A DNA stretch of 64,000 bases from Agrostemma githago (lineage: Eukaryota; Streptophyta; Magnoliopsida; Caryophyllales; Caryophyllaceae): the NCBI GenBank assembly GCA_958450325.1, contig OY288250.1:52404898-52468897 (forward strand). Reading direction: 5' to 3'. Below, piece by piece: positions 10,299-19,647 of the stretch. The position numbers and the translations under genes are program-made. Positions within the stretch are counted from its first letter, which is position 1. Each line of letters starts with the position of its first letter. The notes under the pieces were generated by a model. The model had not been told where the DNA came from, did not search any database, and saw only the letters and a list, made by a program, of their open reading frames with translations.

Positions 10299-10430
10299 CC
10301 CTTCCCGGTCAGGACAATGGCCTTCCCTATCGGGAAGGGATGCACATTTAGAAGCGCCACTGTGAGCCCTTCCCGATCGGGATGGCATAACCCTTCCCGA
10401 TCGGGATGATCCGTCCCGGTCGGGACGGGC
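10299..10430 (+). promoter_or_regulatory. U3 dyad array, E3 middle LTR
   Basis: Five inverted repeats: two, then a 30-bp spacer, then three. The cores are TTCCCGATCGGGA and TCCCGGTCGGGA. The array ends about 50 bp upstream of the TATA box. The 3' LTR copy has six (two plus four). Confidence 0.85.
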
Positions 10431-10478
10431 TACAGCTCACCCGCATTTCTTCTTTTCTCCTCCTTCATTCTTGTACCC

Positions 10479-10489
10479 ATATATATACT
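10479..10489 (+). promoter_or_regulatory. E3 middle LTR TATA box
   Basis: CATATATATACTCCC, repeated at the same place in the 3' LTR (about 18563-18573) and, in reverse, in S1. Confidence 0.65.
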
Positions 10490-11559
10490 CCCTTCTTGTA
10501 ATTTGAAGATATCTATCTTATGTTAACCTAGAGTAGTTTAAGCCTCCAAAACCCTAGATTTACTCTCACACATTAATCTTAATCTCTCTTTAATCTTAGT
10601 TAATCCTTAGTTAATCTAGAGTAATTAGTTCTTGGATTAAGGGATTCTTGAAGATTGTTCCAAGATTGACAACCTTGGGATTGTATTTGGGTTTCTCATT
10701 AATACAAGTTCTCTTCTTTTTCATCCATTGTTTGTTGGTATAATCTTCTTCTCTTATTTAATCTTGTTCTTAGTTGTTAATCAAGTTTGAATCTTTATAA
10801 TTTGTTTATTGTCATTGTTATTGTTCATTATGGAAGTTTGGATGTTCATGTTGTTTCCTCTTATTATTGTTAGTTTTTCATTGATAATGAGTGAGTAGAT
10901 TACTTGTGGGGTTAGTAGGGGGATTAAGGGTAGATTATGGGTGATTAGGGTTGATTAGGGGTAAAGGTTTCATCTTTGTTGTTAGACTCATTATAGGCAC
11001 TCTATGTGTTTGATGTTATGCTTGTGTGAGTTGTAGTGGCCATGCTTCCCATGCTTGTGTTCATCTTCCCATTGCTTGTCTATTGTGTGAGCATGTTGAG
11101 AATAGTCATAGTCACGAGAGTGCCGACTAGGGTCTAAGTTGCGAGAGCCCGGACCCATCTTGACATCGGTCTAAGTTGCGAGAGCCCGGACCGACTCTAG
11201 CAATTAGGAGGCACCTACACCCTTGATCACCCAAATCACCCTCCTAGTCTTATGAACCCGATCTACCCCACTTCCTTTCCATATTTGATCCATCGTCTTA
11301 GTTAGTCATCGTCTTTTTAGTATTGTTTAGCTTCGTTTTAGTCTAGTTCATCACTAGCTTAGTCATACCTCTTCCACCACCATAGTTTACCATTTATCGC
11401 TCTCTTTGTGTTCGTTTGTGTGACTTAGCCTAGTTTTTAGTGGACCTAGTCTAGACCTTACTCTACCGTCCCCATGGATATCGACCCTACTTGCCCTAGC
11501 TACCCACTAGGAATAGTCGGTTTAATATTGACGGTTAGGACCCACGGCAAACCCAACCA

Positions 11560-11577
11560 TGGCACCGTTGCCCGGGA
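11560..11577 (+). other. E3 primer-binding site (two mismatches)
   Basis: TGGCACCGTTGCCCGGGA differs at two positions from the E1/E7 site, and the usual CAATT between LTR end and PBS is deleted so the PBS abuts the LTR. This copy may prime poorly. Confidence 0.75.
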
Positions 11578-11782
11578 CGGTGCATTGTTTAGACTTAGTT
11601 TGCTTATTTCTAGACTTAGTTACCCTTCTTTGTGTTCTCCCATCTTCTCTTGTGAATATTCTCTAGTTTTTCTTCTTTTCTTAGCTTTCTTTTATCTTTG
11701 TCTCTAGTTGTGCTTGTCTATTGTTGTTACCTAGTGCCCATAAAGCACTAGGTGTTCTTACGTTTGTTCTAGTGTGTAGTGT
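11578..11782 (+). other. E3 leader
   Basis: TC-rich leader ending in GTGCCCATAAAGCACTAGGTGTT just before the gag start; the same segment precedes the E7 gag. No ORF of its own. Confidence 0.5.
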
Positions 11783-14700
11783 ATGCCTAGGAGGGGAGGC
11801 GACTTCTATCTCTTTAATCCAGAGCCGGAGAGACTCTTTCAAGCCTTTTGCCAACGGACGATTAATCGGGTAAGAACCTCTCAACCGAGTGCAAGCAATA
11901 CTCATCAAGGGCAAGCCCAAGGAGCCGACTTGAACATTTCACCTCGAGAGACGGCCGGAGGGACCTTCATCAATCCCTTCGGTGATTCTTCTCCTAGTTC
12001 CCCCTCTTCATCTACATCAACACTCTCTACACCACCATATTCTCCCTTACATCCAAGAATACCTAAGTTTTCCTCTCACTCCACATTTACCGAGGATGTC
12101 TTGCCGGGACCGAGTGCATTACCGGAAACTTATACCGGGAATTTTGTGGCAAAGACTCAATTTATCCAACTTGTGGAGAGGAGCCCATTTAGTGGTTTGC
12201 CCACCGAAGACCCGCACCAACATATGGAGACTTTCTCCGATTATTGTGACGCTATATCTCAAACCGGGGTTACTCAAGATCAAATTCGATGGGTACTCTT
12301 CCCGTTTTCTCTTATTGGAAAAGCGAAGCAATGGATCAAGAGTCTCGATAGGGCAACCATGGGGATCGATACTTGGAAAAAGCTTGCCTTGGCGTTCTAC
12401 CAAAAATTTTACCCTCCGGAAAAGACGAATTTTCTTAGGGCCTCCATCACCGGGTTCCAACAAAGGGATGAAGAGAGCCTATATGAAGCTTGGGAGCGGT
12501 TTAAGTCTTTGGTAAGATCGTGCCCTCATCATGGACTCTCACAATGGTTCTTAGTGCAACAATTTTGGAATGGACTTTATGAGGACTCGAGAGCTATTCT
12601 TAATATGGGCTCCAATGGTAGGTTTACCGAGGTCGATGACGACCAAACATGGGCAAGAATCGAAGAGATGGCGGTGCATAATTCGCAATACTCTAGGCCT
12701 AGGAAGGCACACCGAGGAGGCATACATGAGGTCGATGCTATCACTCAATTAAGCATTGACCTTGGAGCTCAACTGAAAACACACATGGAGACTATTGACA
12801 AGAAGCTCCAAAGCCACCTCGACCAAGTCCAAGGCACTAGTTCCTCCCACCATCAACCGATTCAAGAAGTGAATGCGTTGGGGTTTGCACCTCCTTTACC
12901 TTACTACGGGATGTGCGATACTTGTGGAATAGCTGGACATGAACCTATGTATTGCCGTGGAAGTATCGAGCAAGTGAATGCATTCCAAGCGTTCAAGCAA
13001 GGTACCTCTTACTCTAATCAATTCCAAGCTTCCCAACAAGTCCCCCAACAACAAGCCTTTCAACATCAACAACAACATCGTCCCTATGTTCCACCTCCTT
13101 TAAGGGACAACAACCAAGGTTACCAAGGTTACATGGGTAATCCAAGACCCTTCAACAACTTCAAGGAAAATAACCAAGGTACCTTTCACAACAACAATCA
13201 AGGGTTTCAACAAGGGAACTTCAATCAAGGCGGTTTCAAAGGAAACCAAGGCTTCCAACAACAACAAAACCACAATCAAGGCCTTAGTCAAGGCAATTCT
13301 CATGGGTTCCAAGGGAACCGTCAACAAGCAACTCAAAATCAACAACAACAAAGCAAGCCTAGGAGCCGGTCTCCTACTCATGATTATGGCATTCCTCTCG
13401 CCATCACCGACACTCCAAATAATCCATCATCCCCACCTCGAGATTTTGACATTCAAAAGAATTTGATAGAAATTCAAAGGAGTAATCAAGATATGCAAAG
13501 GAATACTCAAGATGTGCAAAAATGTCAAATGGATATGTCGAAAACCCAACAAGAGCTCTTTGCTTATGTTCAAGGGGAAAATGCGGTAAGAGATGCTCGT
13601 ATGAAGATGCTTGAAACTCAAGTATCTCAACTTGCTTCGGGGAGCTCCTTAAGACAAAAGGGGCAATTACCTTCTCAAGGTGAAACACCGATATTTGAGG
13701 ATGTAAATGCTATCACCACAAGGAGAGGTACATCCTACAACTCCCCTCCATATCCTAATGAGCAAGAGCCGACACAAGAACCGAACATGGAATTGGCATC
13801 TCCAAATCAAGAAGAGACAAGCTTTGACAATCCAATTGAGGAGCAAGTCCTTTGGGAGGTCGAAAAACCCCAAGAAGACAAACCTCCCCCTCTTCAAGAG
13901 AAAGACAAGGGAAAAAGGAAAGTGTCATTTGAAGAGTCCACTCCTATTGAGCAAAACAAGTACCAAATCAAGTTGCCTTTCCCATCAAGGCAAATGAAGG
14001 CTAGGGTGGACACTCAATACGACAAGTTCCTTAGTATCGTGAAGAAGTTGGATGTTAGTGTCCCGTTTACCGAGTTACTTACCCAAATCCCGGCATATGG
14101 TAAGTTCATGAAAGAAATCTTGGCTAGGAAGAGGTCCATCGACAAGGAAGAGACGGTAGCGTTCACTAGGGTGGTGAGCGAGCTTATTCAAGGTTCCACG
14201 CTTCCGAAGTTGAAGGACCCGGGTAGTTTCTCTATCCCATGCACCATTGGCAATTACAAGATCGAGAGAGCTATGTGTGATTTGGGTGCGAGTGTGAGCA
14301 TTATTCCTTACACCATTTGTGAGCGATTAGGGATGACGGAGTTGAAATGTACGTCCATTACACTCCAAATGGACGATAAGTCTCTTAACCGACCATTGGG
14401 AATGTTAGAGGATGTGCCGGTACAAATTGGGAAGTTCTTCATTCCGGTTGACTTCATTGTGGTCGACATGCCGGAGGATGCTAACACTCCCATCATCCTT
14501 GGACGCCCATTTCTACACACCGCCGGTGCTGTGATCGATGTGAAGAAGGGTAGGATTACTTTTCAACTAGGCGACGAGGAGTTAGTGTTTGACCTCCAAG
14601 GCAAAACTTCGCCTATGACCGAGACATGTAATATGATCCATGCCACGGAAGACATCGATCTAGGGGAAAGATCGGGACAAAGGTTGAAGAAGTACTCCTA

Positions 14701-15028
14701 TGTACTTGAGGACGATGACTCCGATTTGGAGGAAGATGAGTGCCCAAATCATGGGCTTGATGACAAGTTGCAAGACAAGGAAGAAGATGAGCCTCCCTTG
14801 GGGCCGCATGAGGACCGGTGGACGTTTGGGTATGTCCCCAAGGACAAAAAGTACAAGTTCAAGCCGTTGAACTTGGAAGAGCGGGATGCCCCGGGAACGT
14901 CAAGGCAAGGCCATGAGGAGCCTTGGGATATGGTCGGTTATATGACATGCTTGATTGAAGACTTCTCAAGGGCCTTCGACTTGTTCTTACGTGCCCTTGA
15001 TGGAGATGGAAGTGTTCAAGGTTGTTGA
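11783..15028 (+). CDS. E3 gag-protease polyprotein, intact ORF (1081 codons)
   Basis: Uninterrupted frame from ATG 11783 (MPRRGGDFYLFNPEPERLF). Domains: N-terminal Ser/Thr-rich region to about residue 95; capsid-like gag about 105-290 (RWVLFPFSLIGKAKQWIKSL, FYQKFYPPEKTNFLR, SCPHHGLSQWFLVQQFWNGL); zinc knuckle CX2CX4HX4C at residues 377-390 (CDTCGIAGHEPMYC); Gln/Asn-rich repeats (NNQGYQG type) about 410-560; a heptad-like stretch about 555-615; retropepsin about 800-930 with CDLGASVSIIP (Asp833) and IILGRPFLHTAG; acidic C-terminus. D-L-G is usual for Athila proteases. E7 has a close paralogue of the gag part. Particle assembly and self-processing are plausible, but reverse transcription and integration would need another element. 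It is the only long retroelement frame here without a lesion. Confidence 0.9.
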   Translation: MPRRGGDFYLFNPEPERLFQAFCQRTINRVRTSQPSASNTHQGQAQGADLNISPRETAGGTFINPFGDSSPSSPSSSTSTLSTPPYSPLHPRIPKFSSHSTFTEDVLPGPSALPETYTGNFVAKTQFIQLVERSPFSGLPTEDPHQHMETFSDYCDAISQTGVTQDQIRWVLFPFSLIGKAKQWIKSLDRATMGIDTWKKLALAFYQKFYPPEKTNFLRASITGFQQRDEESLYEAWERFKSLVRSCPHHGLSQWFLVQQFWNGLYEDSRAILNMGSNGRFTEVDDDQTWARIEEMAVHNSQYSRPRKAHRGGIHEVDAITQLSIDLGAQLKTHMETIDKKLQSHLDQVQGTSSSHHQPIQEVNALGFAPPLPYYGMCDTCGIAGHEPMYCRGSIEQVNAFQAFKQGTSYSNQFQASQQVPQQQAFQHQQQHRPYVPPPLRDNNQGYQGYMGNPRPFNNFKENNQGTFHNNNQGFQQGNFNQGGFKGNQGFQQQQNHNQGLSQGNSHGFQGNRQQATQNQQQQSKPRSRSPTHDYGIPLAITDTPNNPSSPPRDFDIQKNLIEIQRSNQDMQRNTQDVQKCQMDMSKTQQELFAYVQGENAVRDARMKMLETQVSQLASGSSLRQKGQLPSQGETPIFEDVNAITTRRGTSYNSPPYPNEQEPTQEPNMELASPNQEETSFDNPIEEQVLWEVEKPQEDKPPPLQEKDKGKRKVSFEESTPIEQNKYQIKLPFPSRQMKARVDTQYDKFLSIVKKLDVSVPFTELLTQIPAYGKFMKEILARKRSIDKEETVAFTRVVSELIQGSTLPKLKDPGSFSIPCTIGNYKIERAMCDLGASVSIIPYTICERLGMTELKCTSITLQMDDKSLNRPLGMLEDVPVQIGKFFIPVDFIVVDMPEDANTPIILGRPFLHTAGAVIDVKKGRITFQLGDEELVFDLQGKTSPMTETCNMIHATEDIDLGERSGQRLKKYSYVLEDDDSDLEEDECPNHGLDDKLQDKEEDEPPLGPHEDRWTFGYVPKDKKYKFKPLNLEERDAPGTSRQGHEEPWDMVGYMTCLIEDFSRAFDLFLRALDGDGSVQGC

Positions 15029-15316
15029 AAAAGATTGAAGAAAGCACCACCTTGGTTTGACGGAGTTCCACAAGAACCGTCTCATTGTATATATCTCCTT
15101 CTTGTAGTTAGTTGGATTTTTGTGAATTCTTGTTATTTGGTTTGATTGATGAGCGTTGTGAGGGAGAGAGTTTGATGTATGTTTGAGTATTGCTTGATAG
15201 CTAAAGTGAGAATGCTCCTAGAGGAGAGTGGCTATGATATACCTTGGGTTGTAAGCACGAGGATTGGGTTTTTGAAGCTTGGAGCAAGCTTTTGGGGCCA
15301 TGGAAGTTGAAGAAGG
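15029..15316 (+). other. Untranslated spacer after E3 gag-PR
   Basis: No ORF or domain. It holds an imperfect palindrome around AAGCTTGGAGCAAGCTT (15276-15292) just ahead of the dyad array. Confidence 0.4.
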
Positions 15317-15508
15317 CCCATCCCGGCTGGGATGAGGCGTCCCGACCGGGAAGGGTAAGGCTTCCCGACCGGGAAGGGTGCCTTCCCGATCGGGAAGGGT
15401 GCACCATATTTCGAGCTTCCTGTGAGCCCTTCCCGACCGGGATGAGGGCGTCCCGATCGGGACGGGTGAGGTAACCCGATCGGGATCAATCTTCCCGACC
15501 GGGAAGGT
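15317..15508 (+). repeat. Internal dyad array of E3
   Basis: About eight inverted repeats of the form TTCCCGACCGGGAA, TTCCCGATCGGGAA and CGTCCCGATCGGGACG, spaced 20-30 bp with one 30-bp gap near 15405. The sequence type matches the E3 LTR arrays. The location, about 290 bp after the PR stop and upstream of an ATGAAGAGGG start, matches the E1 array. Confidence 0.85.
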
Positions 15509-15698
15509 CCTCTGCTCCCCCTTTGTGATTCTTCTTCGTAAATCAAGTCCACCCAACCGTTTTATGCCCCCTCCCAACCTCCCTACTCCTCCTTGTTCCT
15601 ATCATATGACCCGTACACCTCACCTTACACCGAGATCCACATCAGTTTCCACCCCCTCACACCTTTACCACCTCTACCATGCGATATTATCGAGAATG

Positions 15699-15773
15699 AA
15701 GAGGGATAGCAATGATGAAGACAAGCAAGTGCCTATATTGATCTATGAGGCGATGGAGAGAGTGAGTTGCTAA
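15699..15773 (+). pseudogene. Remnant of env-like ORF start in E3
   Basis: ATGAAGAGGG after a CT-rich leader, as at the start of the E1 env-like ORF, then 24 codons (MKRDSNDEDKQVP) to a TAA. Nothing of the ATHILA domain follows. It is read as the surviving beginning of a deleted or replaced env-like gene. Confidence 0.45.
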
Positions 15774-18010
15774 CCTATGGTACGGCAACTATCCATTCTT
15801 TTCCGTTTTTGTTGTTGCTTGTTTTCCTTTGTTTATTCCCTTCCCCCTGTACACTTATGTGTCTTGATGTCATGGTGGCCTTCGAGGCCTCGGTAGTGGT
15901 TGCTCCCGACTCCCGACGATGTGATTACGTCGAGAGTCAATCGAAAAATCCAAATTTTACAAGATTTTCACTTTCTTTTTGAGGATTTAGTCGGATTTAG
16001 ACGGAATCCGGGCTAGGTGACTTGATTACACCTAGCCCTCCCCTCCCATTTCCTTTTATTTCCTTCTTTTTATTTCTTCCCCCTTCCATATCTTTTTCTC
16101 GTCTCGGCCCATGGTGACTTGACTACACCCCGGCCGGACACCTTCTATCCTTTTCTTCATTTTTTTTTTTGATTTTTAGCTTTATTTTCATAGTTTCTTT
16201 TCTTTTTCTTTTGTCTCTCCGCACCCTACGATTGAGCATGAGGACATGGCTCGATTTAACTGTGGGGGAGCGATATTCTATCGTAGTTAGTTTTATTTTC
16301 GTAGTTTTTCGAAATAAACCTTTAAAAATCCTAAAAATTTGAAAACTTTTCACAAAAATCAAAAAGATTTTCTCTTTTTTTTTTGTGTTTTCGTTTTGTG
16401 TCTTTGTGTCGTATATTTGTTTGTGTGCGTGTTTTGCCTCCCTTGTCCTTATAGGTTGCCTAATCTTCGTTGTTTGGAAAGCTTTGAAGACATCTGGTAA
16501 CATCCTCTAACCCTCTTTCCCTCTTTATTCCTTGTGATGTTTGGTGAAGGTTGTGTTGAGGTGTGCTCGGGTGGAGCTTGTACATTCTTGTGGTGGATTT
16601 GGTGACTTGTATAGATTATCGGGGTGGTGCTTGTTAATTGTTTGTTTTGTTTTGTTTTATTTTGTTGCCTTTTTGTTTCTTTTCCTTTCGTTCGTTTTCG
16701 TTGAGTCTTTGTTTTGTGTGTGTATTTGTGTCATGTGTGTAAACCATTTTCGAAAACCCGGTTTAGAGGCTAGTGTGTGAGTGCTTACTTTCCCTTCCTA
16801 GTAGTATAAATCGAGTCTTGGGCTTTAGTCTAGTAGAATGACCTTAAATCAATGAATTCGTTGGTCCTTTACCTTGAGTCCACCTAGCTTACTAGGAATT
16901 TACTACGGGATTTGCGCTTTTGACCATTTTGACCACCCACGGTGTGAAAAGGCCTTGGTTGCCGAGTCTCGTCCCCTAGGTGACCGTGTTTAGGATTGTT
17001 TGATTAGTCCAAGTTATCCGCTTTTTGTGGGTTTGAAGAGGGATCGCGACCCCCGACTTACCCATTTACCTACATCTCACACATACCCACACAATAACTT
17101 GCAAATTGTTGATTCTCTCTTTCTTGTTATACAATGAAAATGCCAACAAAGGCAAATCTTGCCAAAAAGGGCAAAGAAAAAGAAAAGAATGAAAAAAAAA
17201 TGAAATAAAGAAAAGAATGAAGAAAAAGAAAAGGCACAAAAGCCAAAAAGAAAATAGAAAAGAAGAAAAAGAATGGCATGGCAAAACAAAGCGAGAATGC
17301 AAAAGAAGAAAAAAAATGCCAAAATAAAACCCGTCTCACAAAAAAAGAAATCCCCACAAAAATAAGCCTTTTTCTGACTTTTGCCATGAAGAGCCTACCA
17401 AAGGACCGAGTCCCGAGGAAGGATGATAGCGGCATTTGTCGGTCTTCCCTCATTTTGCATGTTTTCCACCTTTTTACTTGGACTAGTTAGGCGGTCTTGG
17501 ACACGGGACGACCCTCTTGGCTCACGCTAAAGGGGGCGGGGTCTCACTTACCTACAGTGTCGACTAACACCGTGGTTCCTCACTTTTCCACTCCGCTGAT
17601 CGTCCCGTAGTACGTTTTTAGAAAGTTAGGAGGACCTAGGTAAGTTACCAACGTTTTTATTGGTTTATCGTCATACTATTAGGGTTTAGTTCACCTCGGT
17701 TTGTATTGCTAGCTTGGGAACGTTGTCACTTACCTCGAGTCCTAAACCGGTGTTTCATTCGCCGCTTTTAGAAGGAAGCGGTATTTCTTTTGTTTTGGGT
17801 GTAACCGTCTATGTGTTTGTTTATGTGTTTGTCTGTTTATGTGTTTTGTGTCCGGTTGCATCCAGAGTTTTGTCGCAAGACCCGACTTGCCTTGCGGAGT
17901 GCACTTTGCCTCTAAGTGCACTCGCGTGAGTTGAAAGGGCGTAGGGTACGCTAATACCCACTCGGTTAGTTTAGTATTAGTGTGTGCTTACTCGAGGGCG
18001 AGTAAGGGTT
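15774..18010 (+). other. E3 non-coding 3' internal region
   Basis: No ORF with a recognisable domain. It contains T/C-rich tracts, a GGGAGCGATATTCTATCG motif near 16266, an A/G-rich tract at 17150-17330, and a block at 17390-17445 nearly identical to 63240-63300 (reverse strand) in E8. 17810-18010 matches E8 62640-62840 in reverse. This region is therefore shared by the E3 and E8 subfamilies. Confidence 0.6.
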
Positions 18011-18024
18011 AAGTGTGGGGGAGT
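18011..18024 (+). other. E3 polypurine tract
   Basis: AAGTGTGGGGGAGT directly before the LTR start TGATAAG; repeated before the middle LTR at 9948-9961. Confidence 0.85.
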
Positions 18025-19642
18025 TGATAAGTGTAGTTTGTAGTGCCTATTTTGCTTTGTTTTAGTCCCATTTCCTTGTGAAATCGCTCCTTGGGAGCGA
18101 TTCATGGGCTTCTTATGCTTCCTTTAGTCCGTTTCAGGTTCCCGAGACCGATTTGGAAGAGTTGGAGTGATTCCGACTCAATACATACACATTTTGGAGC
18201 CAACGAGATAAAGGAACGATGACTTCGAGGCCTTGGAATCGACCCCGAGACCTTGGGGCCCAATCCCGAGCATCTGAGACCCGATCCCGAGTCCCGAGAA
18301 TCGACGGGAAGCCCGTGAGATACAAGGAGGGACTCTAGAGCTCTTATTGGAGGCATACAAGACCCTTCCCGGTCGGGACAATGGCCTTCCCGATCGGGAA
18401 GGGATGCACATTTACAAGCGCCACTGTGGGTCCTTCCCGGTCGGGTTGAGCCCTTCCCGATCGGGATGGCATAACCCTTCCCGATCTGGATGATCCGTCC
18501 CGGTCGGGACGGGCTACAGCTCACCCGCATTTCTTCTTTTCTTCTCCTTCATTCTTGTACCCATATATATACTCCCTTCTTGTAATTTGAAGACATCTTA
18601 TGGGAACCTAGAGTAGTTTAAGCCTCCAAAACCCTAGATTTACTCTCATACATTAACCTTAATCTCTCTTTAATCTTAGTTAATCCTTAGTTAATCTAGA
18701 GTAATTAGTTCTTGGATTAAGGGATTCTTGAAGATTGTTCCAAGATTGACAACCTTGGGATTGTATTTGGGTTTCTCATTAATACAAGTTCTCTTCTTTT
18801 TCATCCATTGTTTGTTGGTATAATCTTCTTCTCTTATTTAATCTTGTTCTTAGTTGTTAATCAAGTTTGAATCTTTATAATTTGTTTATTGTCATTGTTA
18901 TTGTTCATTATGAAAGTTTGGATGTTCATGTTGTTTCCTCATATTATTGTTAGTTTTTCATTGATAATGAGTGAGTAGATTACTTGTGGGGTTAGTAGGG
19001 GGATTAAGGGTAGATTATGGGTGATTAGGGTTGATTAGGGGTAAAGGTTTCATCTTTGTTGTTAGACTCATTATAGGCACTCTATGTGTTTGATGTTATG
19101 CTTGTGTGAGTTGTAGTGGCCATGCTTCCCATGCTTGTGTTCATCTTCCCATTTCTTGTCTATTGTGTGAGCATGTTGAGAATAGTCATAGTCACGAGAG
19201 TGCCGACTAGGGTCTAAGTTGCGAGAGCCCGGACCCATCTTGACATCGGTCTAAGTTGCGAGAGCCCGGACCGACTCTAGCAATTAGGAGGCACCTACAC
19301 CCTTGATCACCCAAATCACCCTCCTACTCTTACGAACCCGATCTACCCCACTTCCTTTCCATATTTGATCCATCGTCTTAGTTAGTCATCGTCTTTTTAG
19401 TATTGTTTAGCTTCGTTTTAGTCTAGTTCATCACTAGCTTAGTCATACCTCTTCCACCACCATAGTTTACCATTTATCGCTCTCTTTGTGTTCGTTTGTG
19501 TGACTTAGCCTAGTTTTTAGTGGACCTAGTCCAGACCTTACTCTACCGTCCCCGTGGATATCGACCCTACTTGCCCTAGCTACCCACTAGGAATAGTCGG
19601 TTTAATATTGACGGTTAGGACCCACGGCAAACCCAACCATCA
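18025..19642 (+). repeat. E3 3' LTR
   Basis: 1618 bp, TG...CA, near-identical to the middle LTR. Its end (ACCATCA) keeps the bases lost in the middle copy, and it is followed by the duplication GCAAG. Confidence 0.93.
18363..18513 (+). promoter_or_regulatory. U3 dyad array, E3 3' LTR
   Basis: Six inverted repeats arranged two, 25-30 bp spacer, four. It has one more unit (TCCTTCCCGGTCGGGTTG) than the middle LTR. It ends about 50 bp before the TATA box. Confidence 0.85.
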
Positions 19643-19647
19643 GCAAG

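Larger units (their letters stand above)
9962..11559 (+). repeat. E3 LTR (middle copy)
   Basis: Starts TGATAAGTG and is near-identical to 18025-19642. It lacks one 20-bp dyad unit near 10368 and the last few bases (CAATT) before the PBS. It contains a dyad array (10299-10430), a TATA box (about 10479-10489), two direct repeats with core GCGAGAGCCCGGACC at 11130-11195, and the LTR-end module around 11470-11510. Confidence 0.93.
9850..19642 (+). mobile_element. E3: Athila-like gag-PR element with three LTR remnants
   Basis: Flanked by the 5-bp duplication GCAAG at 9845-9849 and 19643-19647. Structure: a 23-bp stub of LTR start (9850-9872), 19 bp of filler, about 70 bp of internal 3' end with a polypurine tract, a complete LTR (9962-11559), PBS, gag-PR ORF, dyad array, remnant env-like start, non-coding tail, polypurine tract, and a complete LTR (18025-19642). 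The single outer duplication around three LTR traces suggests a tandem LTR-internal-LTR-internal-LTR structure that later lost most of its first unit. There is no RT, RNase H or integrase, so it is non-autonomous (a terminal-repeat element with GAG). Confidence 0.88.

Noticed and set aside
12119..12463. 114-codon minus-strand frame inside E3 gag
   Set aside because: Mirror of the conserved gag codons; a similar shadow occurs in E7. No independent start or domain evidence.
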